A stretch of DNA of 64,000 nucleotides from Ehretia macrophylla (GCA_037974665.1 CM075773.1:26505853-26569852), one strand, 5' to 3'. Positions 1 to 11,748 are shown, numbered from the stretch's first letter. Program-made: numbers and translations. Notes: generated by a model from the letters alone, not told the origin.

Positions 1-565
1 CCTATTGGTTAATTCGACGTCTCGTTTGATTTATAACATAACATGATACTATGTCTCGTTTGTCCATTTATCCTCATTTCAAAATATACCTGTTGATCTT
101 AGCTTATTAGTGAGTACCTGCTGAGATTGGATAAGTTCATTAACCTATTCCTTAACTAAGCATCATAACATGTGATAGATACTAGCGGTAGTAAAAGCAA
201 AATGATCATAGTAGTGTCATGTCTAGTATCAGTCTACTTAAAATAAGTACAACCCAAAATTAGACCCAAAATTACAACGGGGGTCTTTTACACTAACGAC
301 AACAACAACATAAGATAAATAGTCTTCAAGCAACACAAGGTATACAAGTAGTCACGTTCAAGCAAACAACAATAACAGGCAATCCAATCACTCCAGGGGT
401 TCATCATTAGGTACATTATCCTCGGGTTCCTGTACCTGTTCTTCTTCACCTGAGATGATAAAAGAGGGTGAGTCCTTATGAACTCAGCGAGGGGGAACGA
501 GAAATAAGTTTTGAAACTCATTTTCCGGTTAAACTTATGAAAACCCCTTTCTCAACATGAATATA

Positions 566-621
566 ACAGAAATACGAGTACAGAAATACAAGTACAGAAA
601 TACAAGTACAGAAATACAAGT
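566..621. repeat. 14-bp minisatellite, four copies
   Basis: Four head-to-tail copies of ACAGAAATACAAGT; the first has one change (ACGAGT). A partial fifth copy follows. It lies inside the LTR and is absent at the equivalent place of the other LTRs in the window, so it is a local expansion. Confidence 0.9.
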
Positions 622-3129
622 ACAGAACAGGAATACCGGTCTTTCCTCCCCGAGGTTCTCTAGGATCCAAGCAGGAGTACTTATACACATAATAAAAAGG
701 ATACGGCGAGCTTTTTCTCTCAGATCAATTTTAGAATCAGAAGTTGCGGCCGACTTCAAATCATTCCCCAAAATACACCAGGTGGGTGTACTCCGGATGT
801 ACCCCAAAATCCTACGACCCAACTCTCCGAGGAAGTCTAGCCCCCAAGCGAGAGAGGGAATGGGACCATGGAGGTCACGGTAACACCGGCAAGCCCGATC
901 CGCCCGGCGTGCGTGATCACTACCATGCCGACAGGAAGGTTGCAACCTTGTATGCAATGCACATTTATTACTGGTAATATATATCACAGAAGGAGGACAA
1001 CAAAGTAGGTTGCCTCCGGACAGTCATAAGATTGCACATTGACAGATAAACAGGCAGGACATGATGAGACAGGAAATTTCACTTGAAAGGCATATAGAGT
1101 TATATGGAAATTAAACGGGCAGCCATGTAACACATATAAAACAGGCCATATAACTCATTAAAAGTTCACGCAATCAAGTGATAAGATTACTCAACATGCA
1201 GTGATATCAACAAGGGTTCAAATGCGAGAAAAGCTTATTTGTCAACATGCAATAGTCAATATCACTTTTAAAGTTATAAAACATTTACGGGCAGCCCACG
1301 GAACGTACAGTTTGCTCACAATATCCAATGGTTAACACTTAGCAAGAATACTTAGTCATTAGGGTTTCCATTTCATGCATAATCGTGCGATCAAACCCTA
1401 AGTCAACTTAACATCATTCCCAAGTCATACATCATTCAATTCATACATCCTCAAGTGCTTAAAACAGTCCACATAATATTCCAACACCACAATTCCAAGC
1501 AACTAGTGCCACAAAAGAGGTTACAATAGTTTTCCAAGCACATAGCTAAGTGGAACACTCACTGCAATAGGCTGTTTTCTCATAATCAATCAGATAATCA
1601 AACAATCTCAAAATTTAGTGAATAAGATGTCAAATTAAAGCTTAAGAAGTTAACTAAAATCAGAAACAAGCCTTGCATCAATTGAAGTTTTGAATCATTA
1701 CTTATAACCGAAACAGTGAGGTAACACAAAACTGTCCAGATTTGCACACTTTTCAGAAAATGACGTTTTTGAGGTCGTTAGAGTCATTTTTAGCTTTGGT
1801 CTATTTCTGACAAAGTTGTCCAGAATTGAAAATTATAGAAGCATACCAAATTTGATGAATTTTGGACATCATTTACTAAGTCAAATATGGTTCGTTCCAC
1901 AAGGTCAGTGCATCTGCCAAAACCTGATTCATTTTTCCAGATTTTCAGATTTGGTCACATTTTAATGATTTGCCCTTTTGAGGACCTTAGACTCAAAATT
2001 AGCTTCGGCCTATTTCTGGGAAAAATGTTCAAAACTGTCCAAACTAGTCACCCACCAATTTTCAAGCATTTTCAACATCATTTTCTTAGCCAAAATTACC
2101 TCGAACAGACTGGTCAGAGAGCTGTCATCCATTTCGACTTCACCTAGCATCATTTTCAAGCCAAGATCTTGCCATGCATGGTTGTTTAAGCTAATGGACG
2201 ACCACATAACTCAAATACAGAAGCAAATATACACATTTATGAACATGCATGTGAAATTTCAAAGAGTTTTCAAAAGCTTTTAACCCTCACCTTTGCAATC
2301 AATCAAAAGATGCACAACAACCTTGTTGAAGCTCAAATCTTCTCCTTTCCTTTGCCTAGCCGAAAACCTACTAGCTTTTCTCTATTTTTCCTAGCTTAAT
2401 AAGCAATATCTTAGTGCATGCAAGTAATTAGAACTTGAAGAAAAGAAATGGATGCTTAGTAACTCACCTAGGCCGAAATGAAGCTTCAAATGCACATGCA
2501 AGAGTGATTTCGAGCTCTACCTTGTTTGCTTGGGTTTCTCGATTGCTATTCGACCTTGCTCAACCAAGATGTGAAGAAGACAAACCAAGGAGGTAGAAAA
2601 CTCAGCCAAGAACCGAAAATGGAGAGAGAGAATGAAGAGGAAAGAGAAATGTGAAGAAATAAATGAAGAAAATGACAAAGAAGGAAGCCTTTTACATGTT
2701 CAAGGGGAATGTTGGGCTTGGGCTTCAAAAATTTTGTAATTGTGTCTCCAATGTGATATTTTGAAATTTCTAGGATGGGCAAGGATGAAGTGGCCGAAAA
2801 TTTGTGCAAGTGGAAGGATTTTTGAGCAATTTTTAATGCCTTTGTGTCATAAGTTGTCTTGGCATGCATTAGAATAAAGAAATTTTGCTCAAACCTTGTG
2901 CAAGACCATGGTATGGTCGGCCAAGGCTAATAAAATGACTGAATTTGTGTAATCTTTTGGGTGTTAATTGTTGTGTGTTGAAAATGCAAAAAGAACAAAG
3001 AATAAAGAATAAGGAATGTCTAGTGTTTGGTGCCTTTTTTGTCTTCTAGTGAATGGAATTTGGATTATTATACTGTTAGTGGATTTTGTAGGATTGTTTA
3101 ATAGTCTAGTGCTTCGTGAAAGATGCTTT

Positions 3130-3367
3130 CTTGATGAGCGTGAAGGCATGCTTTCCTAGGTCTAGGGCACGCACTACGAGGTAAGACACGAACTACGAGA
3201 CGAACACACGTTTTTCGAGTAAATGCACGCAATCCCAAACGAATGCACGTAATTCAATGCATGGCACATAAAATGAACACAATTCTTAAACCTAGGTCAT
3301 AGCACGCAAATCTAGGTTAGGGCACACGAAGCTAGGTTTCGCACACAAATCGGGGTCGGGCCTCACA
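3130..3367 (-). repeat. Degenerate GTGC-rich repeats at LTR U3 end
   Basis: A string of imperfect ~20-bp repeats, on the plus strand of the type GGCACGNA..ACGAGGT, fills the U3-side end of this LTR. The same array type occurs at the equivalent end of every LTR here: 6128-6595, 37250-37505, 45640-45892, 46701-46940 and 61625-62097. Function is unknown; it may hold promoter or enhancer sites. Confidence 0.7.
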
Positions 3368-3698
3368 TTAACGACAACCCATCTGTTTCAACAACGTAGC
3401 ATCCTCGAAAGACGTGATATCGACGCATTGTAGGGCCCTCTAATGTTCTGCAAGTTAGGTTGTTGTCCTTTTAACAACTCATGATGTACGATCCGGGACG
3501 GAAAAACAGCGCAAAAGAAGAAAAATGGCCCAAAACTTATGAAAATGTTCGATTTTGGGCTCCAAAAACAGGCGTAGCTGAGCAGGCTTACTGCCCCCGT
3601 CATAGAGCTCTCGGAGAGCTTTCCAATGGTTTGCCATGTGCCGCGTAGCTCCTTACGGATCAAAAGTTATGGGCACTGGAGCGATGGAGACTTGGTCA
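3368..3698 (-). repeat. Isolated 5S rDNA spacer fragment
   Basis: Spacer text identical in type to that between the 5S genes (from TTAACGACAACCC to about GAGACTTGGTC) sits between two retroelement pieces and has no 5S gene. The left edge is the clean end of the LTR at 3367. The right edge is an abrupt change near 3698 into retroelement internal sequence. It shows that the 5S array once extended through this point. Confidence 0.85.
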
Positions 3699-6127
3699 AA
3701 AGTTAGGATTAGGACCTTCAGGGATGTGAATTTGTGCAGGACGAATGAAAAGGCTCGGTTAGAGGTTTCTCGCATCTTCCCAGGTACTCGATAGATCGTA
3801 TGTATTATTGGATATGCATATATATAAAATGCGTAGCACAGGTAAAATTATCTCCTTATCTTTGGAATACATATGCCTGTGATTAAGTTATCAATTTTAT
3901 AGCTATAAAGTTCTTGATTCTGTTAAACCATTCTTCTAATTGTGGTTCAAGAATAAATGTTAAGGACATACAACTTTCCTTAGATATAAGAATATACTAT
4001 TGGACATGTGGAGTAGTATATATATGTTCATATGCTTATAATGGAAGTTTGACTTAGGAGTTGCTTTTGAATCAAATTCTTATATCTTAAAATGGTATAA
4101 TAGACTATTTATAGGATCGAATCCTTACTTGATTGGAATTAAGCATCGTTGAACCTAATAAGGTGTATATTAACGAGTTTTAAGTTCACTCAATGGTAAG
4201 ATTGTGACCTAGAAATTAAGAGATGAACTCGTGGAAATTGATGATAAGGGTTAGATTATTAAGGCGTGAATAGTGTGTTTAAGTAACTTAACAATGGATA
4301 ACCTCAAGACATGTAGGCAACTCTGGAGACTAAGTTTAACAAGGTTGATGAATCTTTAGTATAACAAGATATGGGGATGTTGGAATTGAGGAATTCGCGT
4401 AACTAGAACTCGTGTTCGGAAGATTACACCTAAATGTTAGGTCGAATGGAAGTGTAAGGTATTGAATTATGTATTAGATAACTAATGTTGCTAAGGTCCT
4501 AAGTTGGATATTGGGGATATTAAGAATCATGGTATCAAATTGTTGCCCCTCGGATTTAGTTGTGATTATGCTAAGTAAGACCGATGGACCTAGTATATAA
4601 ACCATGAAAATGAGATTAAAGCATCCGATTGCAAAGTGGAGTCGTTAGGGTATGAATAGTAATCCTAAATAGCTAATAGTGAGTATGCATGATGATTCAT
4701 GGTGAACCCTAGGGCCTAAGGTCAATGAGTCTTGATGCTCTTAGCTAGTTGAACATGTAAACGAAAAGAGTAAGATAGAGATGAATCAGAGTCATGATGA
4801 CCCAAGAGACTATTGTTAGACCACCGTATCTATGTGCACCGTTTTACTTCTAGAAACTAGCGGTTGGTAGACTTCGAATCGTGGTTGTTGAATAGAGGGT
4901 GAATCTTATAGTGATAATTAAATGAGTGGTTAATTACTTTTGAAGTTCTATTAGATTATAAGTATGGTAAGTATCTTATGAGCTAGATCATTTCGGTACC
5001 CATTTATAGTCCTAAGACTGTTGTTGAACAGTTGGTAACCTAGTGGAGCATTGATATCACTTACATGGTGATGAACCTAGCTTAGTAACATTAATGTTGA
5101 AGATATATTGGCGGGCATTAAGTGTTCGAAGGAATGACTAGGCCGCTAAGTGAGTAGGACCTTGGATTGAGGTGAGTGGAATTTATTTGAGGTTGAAACT
5201 ATTCACCTTAGGAGTCTTGGTTAAGATTAAAAGAAATTCTAAAGTCTCGTGACTTGAAGATAGAGATTCGAATAAGGAAATAAATTGTGGATCACAAGCT
5301 GATGAATTTTACTTGTAAGAGTTGAACTAGTGTAACATGATTATTTACCCATGCAATTTCAATGGCAATTTGTTGGTGGTACCTAATAAACCTTGGAATT
5401 TGAGTTTATTGAATATCAATGGTCTTTCTTCTTAAGCACGAGCGTGAAGGTTAACGAAACTGGGAAGGAATGTTAGTGAAAAGGAGCCTGTAACCGGGAG
5501 ACTAGTCATTAGAAGATTTGCTAATCTAATGTACCTACGAGATAAGGACTATGATACTATCGATAGATGATGATTTGAGATGGATTAGTTTGTTTGGTGA
5601 GTTCTTCTTGAAGATAGGGTCGTATTGTGGAAATGATCCGTAACTTGTGTATGTCCTACGTGTTAACAATTTTGAAGCTAGTTGATAGGATATGTAAATC
5701 GGATATAGACCTATCATCTTGAAAATTGTGTATGTCACCATAGGATCATGACATTATTGTGATATTCCTTTTGAGGTATGAATAAAAAAGATTGACATAA
5801 CATAAGTCATGATTTTGGAGTCATAGTTATATTGTTAGAATACCGATGCAGCTTTTATTACTATGTTTGGAGATTCTAACATTAGCTAATGAACTTGACC
5901 TTAAGATCAAATGGAGAATATAGTCGTTCAAAGGAACGAACTATGAATGTAGGGGTCACACCGAATTAAATGATTGGAGAAAGTTAGGAAGTGAATTGGT
6001 TGTGGTAAAAGAGATCACTGAACACGCGATGACCTAGAGTGGGAAATAACAAAGGTCAGAATCAGTTTAAATGACCTCAATAGGTAAGAATGAATTTCGG
6101 GACGAAATTCCTTTAAGGAGGGGAGGA
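3699..6127 (+). mobile_element. Internal region of truncated LTR retrotransposon, non-coding
   Basis: About 2.4 kb of AT-rich sequence without recognisable gag or pol and without a long reading frame. It ends in a purine tract directly before an LTR, so it is the 3' internal part of a plus-sense element whose 5' LTR and 5' part are missing. The last ~30 bp (GAATTTCGGGACGAAATTC, then the purine tract) match the equivalent part of the element at 33935-45892, so the lineage is the same or close. It may be a non-autonomous (LARD-like) interior or a long 3' untranslated region; the sequence does not decide. Confidence 0.7.
6115..6127 (+). other. Polypurine tract
   Basis: AAGGAGGGGAGGA lies immediately before the TGTGGGG start of the 3' LTR, the normal priming site for plus-strand DNA synthesis. 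The same purine tract, on the opposite strand, adjoins the LTR at 37505. Confidence 0.85.
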
Positions 6128-6595
6128 TGTGGGGCCCGACCCCGAATAACGTGTGTTACCTAGATTTGCGTGCCTTAGACCTAGAATTGTATGACCAACC
6201 TTAGACTATGTGCCATGTCTTGATTTTCGTGCATGCTTCGTCATTCGTGCCTTGACCTAGAATGGTGTGCCCAAATGCCCTACTAACGTGCGATACCTAG
6301 ATATACGTACCCTAACCTCGATGTAAATGCGTTACCTCATTTTGTGTGCCCTAACCTTGAACTGCGTACCTTAACCTAGATATAGAGTCGTGCCTTGATT
6401 TGCGTGCCTTGTATTGGTTTACGTGCATTCATTTAGGATTGCGTGCATTAGTCTTGAAGTACGTGCCTTAGTCATGAAGTATGTGCCTTAGTCATGAAGT
6501 ACATGTCTACCTCGTGATTCGTGTCTCGTATCGATTTCTGTACGTGTCTCGTAGTACGTGCCCTATACCTAGGAAAGCGTGCCCGCACGCTAATC
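6128..6595 (+). repeat. GTGC-rich degenerate repeat array in U3
   Basis: About twenty imperfect copies of a roughly 20-bp word of the type CGTGCCTTAACCTAGATTTG, including near-identical neighbours at about 6455-6505 (TTAGTCATGAAGT twice). This is one of the two longest arrays of this kind in the window; the other is at 61625-62097. Confidence 0.7.
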
Positions 6596-9500
6596 AATAA
6601 AGAATCCTACACAAAGCACTAGACTATAAAATAATCTTACAAACACCACTAACTATTATTATAATCCTAATTCAAATCTCTACAAAATCCACTAACACCT
6701 AAATATTATATTTTAAACTCACTACAAGACAAAATCTCACAAACCTCTAAACATATATTATATTCTATTCTACCTAAAATCCCTAAATACCCAACATTCT
6801 CTTACACACATGCTAAAACAATTCAAAATATGCTCAAAAGATGACACAAAATCAGATTTTTCAAAGCTCAAGGCCAACATATGAGCCAATGCTCACAAAC
6901 AACTCTTAAAACATTCATTTTTCTCTCAAAACTCTCCCATTTTCTCTCCTTCTCTCTCATTTTTTACCATGGCTGCTCCTTGAGCATTCAAGACTCCTAA
7001 CAACTCTCTAAGACTCTCCCAAGCTCGGCCATAGCAAGCACAAGCAAGCAACATAGCAAGAAAACTCACACAAAGCTCAAAAACAAGGATTTTGTGCTCA
7101 TTTGCAAGATCTTCAAAGAGGTGAGGGCTAAAACTTCTAGAAAATGTTTCAAAACACCACATGCATGCTCTTAAATATTTATCTTTGCTTCTGTACTTGA
7201 GATATATGTGTGTTCATAAGCTTTTATATCCATGCATGGCAAGATTTTGGCTAGAAGATGATGATAGATGAAATCGGGTTTGTGACAGCTTTCTGTCTTG
7301 TTGGTGCGAGGTGATTTTGGATAGGTAAATGATGTTGAAAATAAATGAAAATTGGTCGGTAACTATTTTTTCCAGTTCTTAATATTTTCACAGAAATAGT
7401 CCAAAGCTAATTTGGAATCTAAGGTCCTGAAAATGGAAAACCATTAAAATGTGTCGAAATCTGGGAAGTGTGGAAAAATGGAGGAGGTTTTGGCAGATTC
7501 ACTGACCTTGGAGAACGAACCTGGTTTGACTAAGTAAATGATATCAAAAATGCATGAAATTTTGTGTGCTGCTATATTTTTCAGTTTTGGACATTGTTGT
7601 CAGAAATAGACTAAGGCTAAATCTGACCCTAAGGCCATCAAAAACGACAAGTATTGAAATGTGTGCAAATCTGGACAGTTTTGTGCAGTCTCACTGTTTT
7701 GGCTATAACTATTGAACCCGAACTCCAAATGATGCGAGATTTGTTTCTGAATTTAGTTCACTTCTTAAGCTTTAATTTGACATATTATTCACTGGAATTG
7801 GAGTTTGTTTGCTTGTTTTAATGATTGTGAGAAAACTATCCATTACAGTGAGGATTTTACTTAGTGATATGCTTTGAAAATTATTGTAACTTCTCTTTTG
7901 GTATCAAATGCTTGGGATTGTGGCACTTGGATGTTGTGTGGACTGTTTTGGATGTTTGTGGATGTTTTAATTGATCAATTCATGGCTTGGGTTTAATTAT
8001 TTGTCAACTTGTGGCTTAATCGCACATGTAAGCATGAAACGAAACCCTATTGGCTATGAAAACTCGCTAAGCGATGGTCCTATGGTTATTGTGTTTAATT
8101 GTGTGAATTGTGGGCTGCCTAATAAATGTTAAGTATGCTTGAAATATTTTAAGAGTTCCTTGTGGTGTCTAGCGAACGAAACCGACCCCGAGCACGACCT
8201 AGCAAACCCTAATGGCCCGTAGCTCCCCGAGTCATAAACTATTCTTTTGTGAATTATGAAGGATATTGAGGAAGATTAATAGGCTTCCCGTATATGTCGT
8301 TATATCCCTAAATGTGATTCCCGATGATTACATGTTGATAAGTAGACTTTGCTTGCACCCGGTCTAAAGTAAGCGTCGTTGCATGCTCGTATAATCTATC
8401 ATTGGATTACGTGAACTTCGAAATGAGTTATATGACTTGATTTACATGCGTTACATGGCTGCTCGTTTAATGTTCATATAACTCTATGTGTTTTACAAAG
8501 TGAAAATTCGTGTTAAGCATGCTTCGTTCAATTACTTGTCAATATGTGATCCTATATTTGCTTGGAGGCAACCTACTTTGTTGTCCTCCTAATGTGAATT
8601 GTTAAAAGGCATTCTATGGCTTATTTGAACATGATTACTTGGCTGCCCGTGGAAGTTTAATTGCTTTCAAATTGATATATGAAATGATTACATGTTCTTA
8701 CAATGCCTTATATGCCAATATGTCAAAATGTGCTCAAATACTTGTTCGGAGGCAACCTACTTTGTTGACCTCCCAATGTGAATTGTTAAATGGCATACAT
8801 GTGCATTGCATACAAGGTTGCAACCTTTCATTCTGGCGTGGAAGCGTTCACGCACACCGGGCGGCATCGGGCTTGCCGATGCAACCGTGACTACCATTGT
8901 CCAATTCCCTCTCTCGCTTGGGGGCTAGACTTCCTCGGAGAGTTGGGTCGTAGGATTTCAGGGTACATCCGGAATACACCGATTTGGCGTGATAAGGGGA
9001 TGATTTGAAGTCGGCCGTAACAACTGATACTGACATGAACTGAGAGCAAAAGCTCACCGTATCCTTTTTACTATGCGTATAAGTACTCTCGCTTGGTTCC
9101 TAGAGGACCTCGGGGAGGAAAGATGGGTAATTGTGTTCCTTTACCTTTATATTATGTTATGTACTTACTTATGATATAATGTCATGCCTTCAAAAAGGGT
9201 TTTCATAAGTTTAACCGGAAAATGATTTCAAAATGTTATCTCTCATTCCCCCTCGCTGAGTTCATAAGGACTCACCCTCTTTTTTGTCACAAGTACAGCA
9301 GATTTGGAACAGATACCCGAAGTAAATGTGCTTGTTAACGATTCCTTGGAGTGACTACGTGCTTTTATGCTTTGCCTGAAAGTGGTTGCTATATGAATGT
9401 TGTGTTTGATTGCAAACTAGTAATTTAACCAATGTAAATGACCCCATTGTAATTTGAGTTTAATTTTGGGATTGTACTATCTATAACCGGACGAACTTCT

Positions 9501-9980
9501 TATTTGGTTATTTGCTTTCCTTATCTTGAATAGTAACTATCGTAGGCAATTAAACCACTAGGTGAAAAATCAACTAAGTCAATTCTATCTAATTCCACTT
9601 AGGTGCTTATTTGCAAACTAAAGAATAATAAGTACTTGCATGATAGAAATTTGATAAATAAACGGAACATAGTTATCATGCTAGGCTTATTAACCAAACG
9701 AGACCTTCAAGATAGACTATTAGGCATATTGGTTGATGAGACAAAATAGGAATCCTTAATGGAATTGGATTAATGATTGGAATAATTAAGGCGTTTAGAA
9801 ATTTAGTCAAACTAAAAGGTCCCAACTACAGCCGTTATGCTGCTGGTTTTCCAAAGAATTTGTGGAGTTTAGGCCAAAAAATTAAGTGTTAAATCTTCAT
9901 AAACGATTAAGTATGCGATATGACCTGAATGTTTAGATCACACCCTAGTCTAACCTTATAGGCCGGGTTGGGGCGTAACA
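6128..9980 (+). mobile_element. 3' LTR of truncated Ty3/gypsy element (3853 bp)
   Basis: It begins TGTGGGGCCC right after a polypurine tract and ends GGGGCGTAACA at 9980, where 5S spacer resumes (GTAGGGCCCTG). In sense order it contains U3 GTGC-rich repeats (6128-6595), a CT-rich stretch near 6930-6962, the 47-bp GGAGGCAACC motif twice (8564-8610 and 8748-8794), the AAGGTTGCAACCTT palindrome (8814-8827) and the conserved CTCGCTGAGTTCATAAGGAC region near 9250. It resembles the other LTRs in plan but is the most divergent of them, so it belongs to a different subfamily. Confidence 0.9.
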
Positions 9981-10359
9981 GTAGGGCCCTGTAATATCCC
10001 GCAAGTTAGTTGTCGTCCTTTTAACAGCTCACGACGTACGATCCGGGATGAAAAAACATAGCAAATGAAGAAAAGTGGCCCAAAACTGATGAAAACATTC
10101 GATTTTGGGCTCCGAAAATAGGCGCAGCCGAGCAAGCTTGTTGCTCCCGTCATAACGCGCTCGGAGAGCTTTTCAACGGTATGTTGTGCGCCGTGTAACT
10201 CCTTACAGATCAAAAGTTATGGGCACCGGAGCGACGGAGACCTAGTCACAAGCCCCAAGACCTCGGTTTACGGGCCCAGCATCTACGTGAGGCAAAGTTG
10301 TCTTGCCCAAGGTACCGTGGGATTTGGTAATAGAAATGTGGTGGATAAAGAATCTTGGC

Positions 10360-10367
10360 AACCCTAA
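10360..10367 (+). promoter_or_regulatory. Telomere-like motif AACCCTAA (exemplar unit)
   Basis: AACCCTAA lies just past the terminator of copy 1 and recurs at the same place in most units, within GGCAACCCTAACCGGGG. It matches the core of the plant telo-box (AAACCCTAA) known from promoters of translation-machinery genes. A role here is inferred only. Confidence 0.4.
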
Positions 10368-10393
10368 CCGGGGCAAAAAAAAAATGAAAAGGG

Positions 10394-10511
10394 AGGTGCA
10401 AATCGAGGACTTTCCAGGGGGTCACCCATCCTAGTACTAATCTCGCCCAAGCACGCTTAACTTCAGAGTTCTGATGGGATCCGGTGCATTAGTGCTGGTA
10501 TGATTGCACCC
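10394..10511 (-). rRNA. 5S: 5S rRNA gene, copy 1
   Basis: Full length (118 bp). About 7 differences from the array consensus by eye, including two near the RNA 3' end (CAAATCG for CAACACG) and the GATTG variant near the 5' end. It is the first copy after the LTR at 9980. Confidence 0.93.
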
Positions 10512-10531
10512 GTCATGTCGAGGGCACAAAT

Positions 10532-10539
10532 CCTTTATG
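10532..10539 (-). promoter_or_regulatory. TATA-like box of 5S copy 1 (exemplar)
   Basis: CATAAAGG on the minus strand, at -21 to -28 from the RNA start, with C at -1 and GC-rich bases near -12. This agrees with the spacing known for Arabidopsis 5S promoters. The same box (plus strand CCTTTATG) follows nearly every gene in the window; copies with CCCTTATG or similar are variants. Confidence 0.7.
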
Positions 10540-10572
10540 TGTTGACGGTTCACAGTCCCATCCAAGAGAGAT

Positions 10573-10596
10573 GGCCCATTCAAAAGGCCCAACGGG
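10573..10596 (-). promoter_or_regulatory. GGCCCA / TGGGCC motif cluster upstream of 5S (exemplar)
   Basis: Two GGCCCA words and a GGGCTT lie within 24 bp, about 60-85 bp upstream of copy 1, and are repeated in nearly every unit. TGGGCY is the plant site II element bound by TCP factors in ribosomal protein gene promoters. Use by the 5S genes is not shown. Confidence 0.4.
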
Positions 10597-11053
10597 CTTA
10601 ACGACAACCCATCCACTTCAACAACGCAACATCCTCGTGAGACGTGATATCGACGCGTTGTAGGGCCTTGTAATATCCCGCGGGTTAGGTTGTCGTCCTT
10701 TTAACAGCTCACGAAGTATGATCAAGGATGGAAAAACCGAGCAAAAGAAGAAAAGTGGCCTCAAAATGATAAAAACGTTTGATTTTGGGCTCCCAAAATA
10801 GGTGCAGCAAAGCAAGCTTGCTGCCCCCGTCATAGAGCTCTCGGAGAGCTTTCCAACGGCATGTTGTGCGCCACATAACTCCTTACTGATCAAAAGTTAT
10901 GGGCTCCGAAGTGACGGTGACCTAGTCACAAGCCCCATGCCCTCAGTTTGCGGGCCCAGCCTCTACGTGAAACGAAGTTGTCTTGCCCAAGGTGCCGTAG
11001 GATTTGGTAATAGAAATATGGTGGATAAAGCATCTTGACAAGCCTAACCGGGG

Positions 11054-11067
11054 AAAAAAATGAAAAG
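11054..11067 (-). terminator. RNA polymerase III terminator of 5S copy 2 (exemplar)
   Basis: On the minus strand the gene end is followed by CTTTTCATTTTTTT, two T-runs of the kind that stop RNA polymerase III. Nearly every unit has the same arrangement (plus strand A-run, TTGAAAAG, G-run). Exceptions are copies 9 and 42, which lost it by deletion. Confidence 0.85.
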
Positions 11068-11069
11068 TT

Positions 11070-11187
11070 GGGTGCAACACGAGGACTTCCAAGGGGGTCA
11101 CCCATCCTAGTACTACTATCGCCCATGCACGCTTAACTTCGGAGTTCTGATGGGATCCGGTGCATTAGTGCTGGTATGATTGCACCC
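11070..11187 (-). rRNA. 5S: 5S rRNA gene, copy 2
   Basis: Full length. It is the copy closest to consensus, with about 4 differences by eye (C-to-A twice, CCCATGC in the A-box region, GATTG). If any copy in block A still works, this is a good candidate. Confidence 0.95.
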
Positions 11188-11748
11188 GTTATGTTGAGGG
11201 CACAAATCCCTTATGTGTTGACGGTTCACAGTCCCAGCCCAGAGAGATGACCCATTCAAAAGGCCCAATGGGCTTAACAACAACCCATCTGCTTCAACAA
11301 CGCAGCATCCTCGCAAGACGTGATATCGACGTGTTGTAGGGCCCTGCAGTATCCTGCAAGTTTGGTTATTGTCCTTTTAACAGCTCACGACGTACGATTT
11401 GGGACGAAAAAATAGAGCAAAAGAAGAAAAGTGGCCCAAAACTGATGAAAATGTTTGATTTCGGGCTCCACAAATGGGTGCAGCCGAGCAGGCTTGCTGC
11501 CCCCGTCGTAGAGCTCTCGGTGATCTTTCCAATGGTTTGTTGTGTGACACGTAACTCCTTACTGATCAAAAGTTATGGGCACCGGAGCGACGGTGACCTG
11601 GTCACAAGCCCTTCGCCCTCGGTTTACGGGTCCAGCCTCTACGTGAAGCAAAGTTGTCTTGTCCAAGTTGCCGTGGGATTCGGTAATAGAAATGTGGTGG
11701 ATAAAGAATCTTCGCAACCCTAATCGGGGGAAAAAAAATTGAAAAGGG

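Larger units (their letters stand above)
1..3367 (-). mobile_element. Ty3/gypsy long terminal repeat, left end cut by window edge
   Basis: The right edge is TGTGAGG-like read on the minus strand (plus strand ...GGCCTCACA, ending at 3367), followed at once by 5S spacer. The left edge lies outside the window. Position 1 corresponds to about 250 bp inside the related LTR at 58055-62097, with which it shares long stretches (for example around 2230-2350 and 60730-60840), so both belong to one subfamily. It contains the GTGC-rich U3 repeats (about 3130-3367), the AAGGTTGCAACCTT palindrome (936-949) and a 14-bp minisatellite. Whether it is a solo LTR or the end of a longer element cannot be seen. 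It has no coding capacity. Confidence 0.85.

Noticed and set aside
535-987. A 150-codon frame and overlapping frames in the left LTR
   Set aside because: They lie in LTR sequence and span the 14-bp minisatellite. Similar frames appear in several LTRs only because the LTRs are homologous. No known domain.
3699-6127. Possible host gene or tRNA in the stretch between the two left LTRs
   Set aside because: No long frame, splice-like exon pattern or tRNA-like fold was recognised, and its right end is a polypurine tract abutting an LTR.
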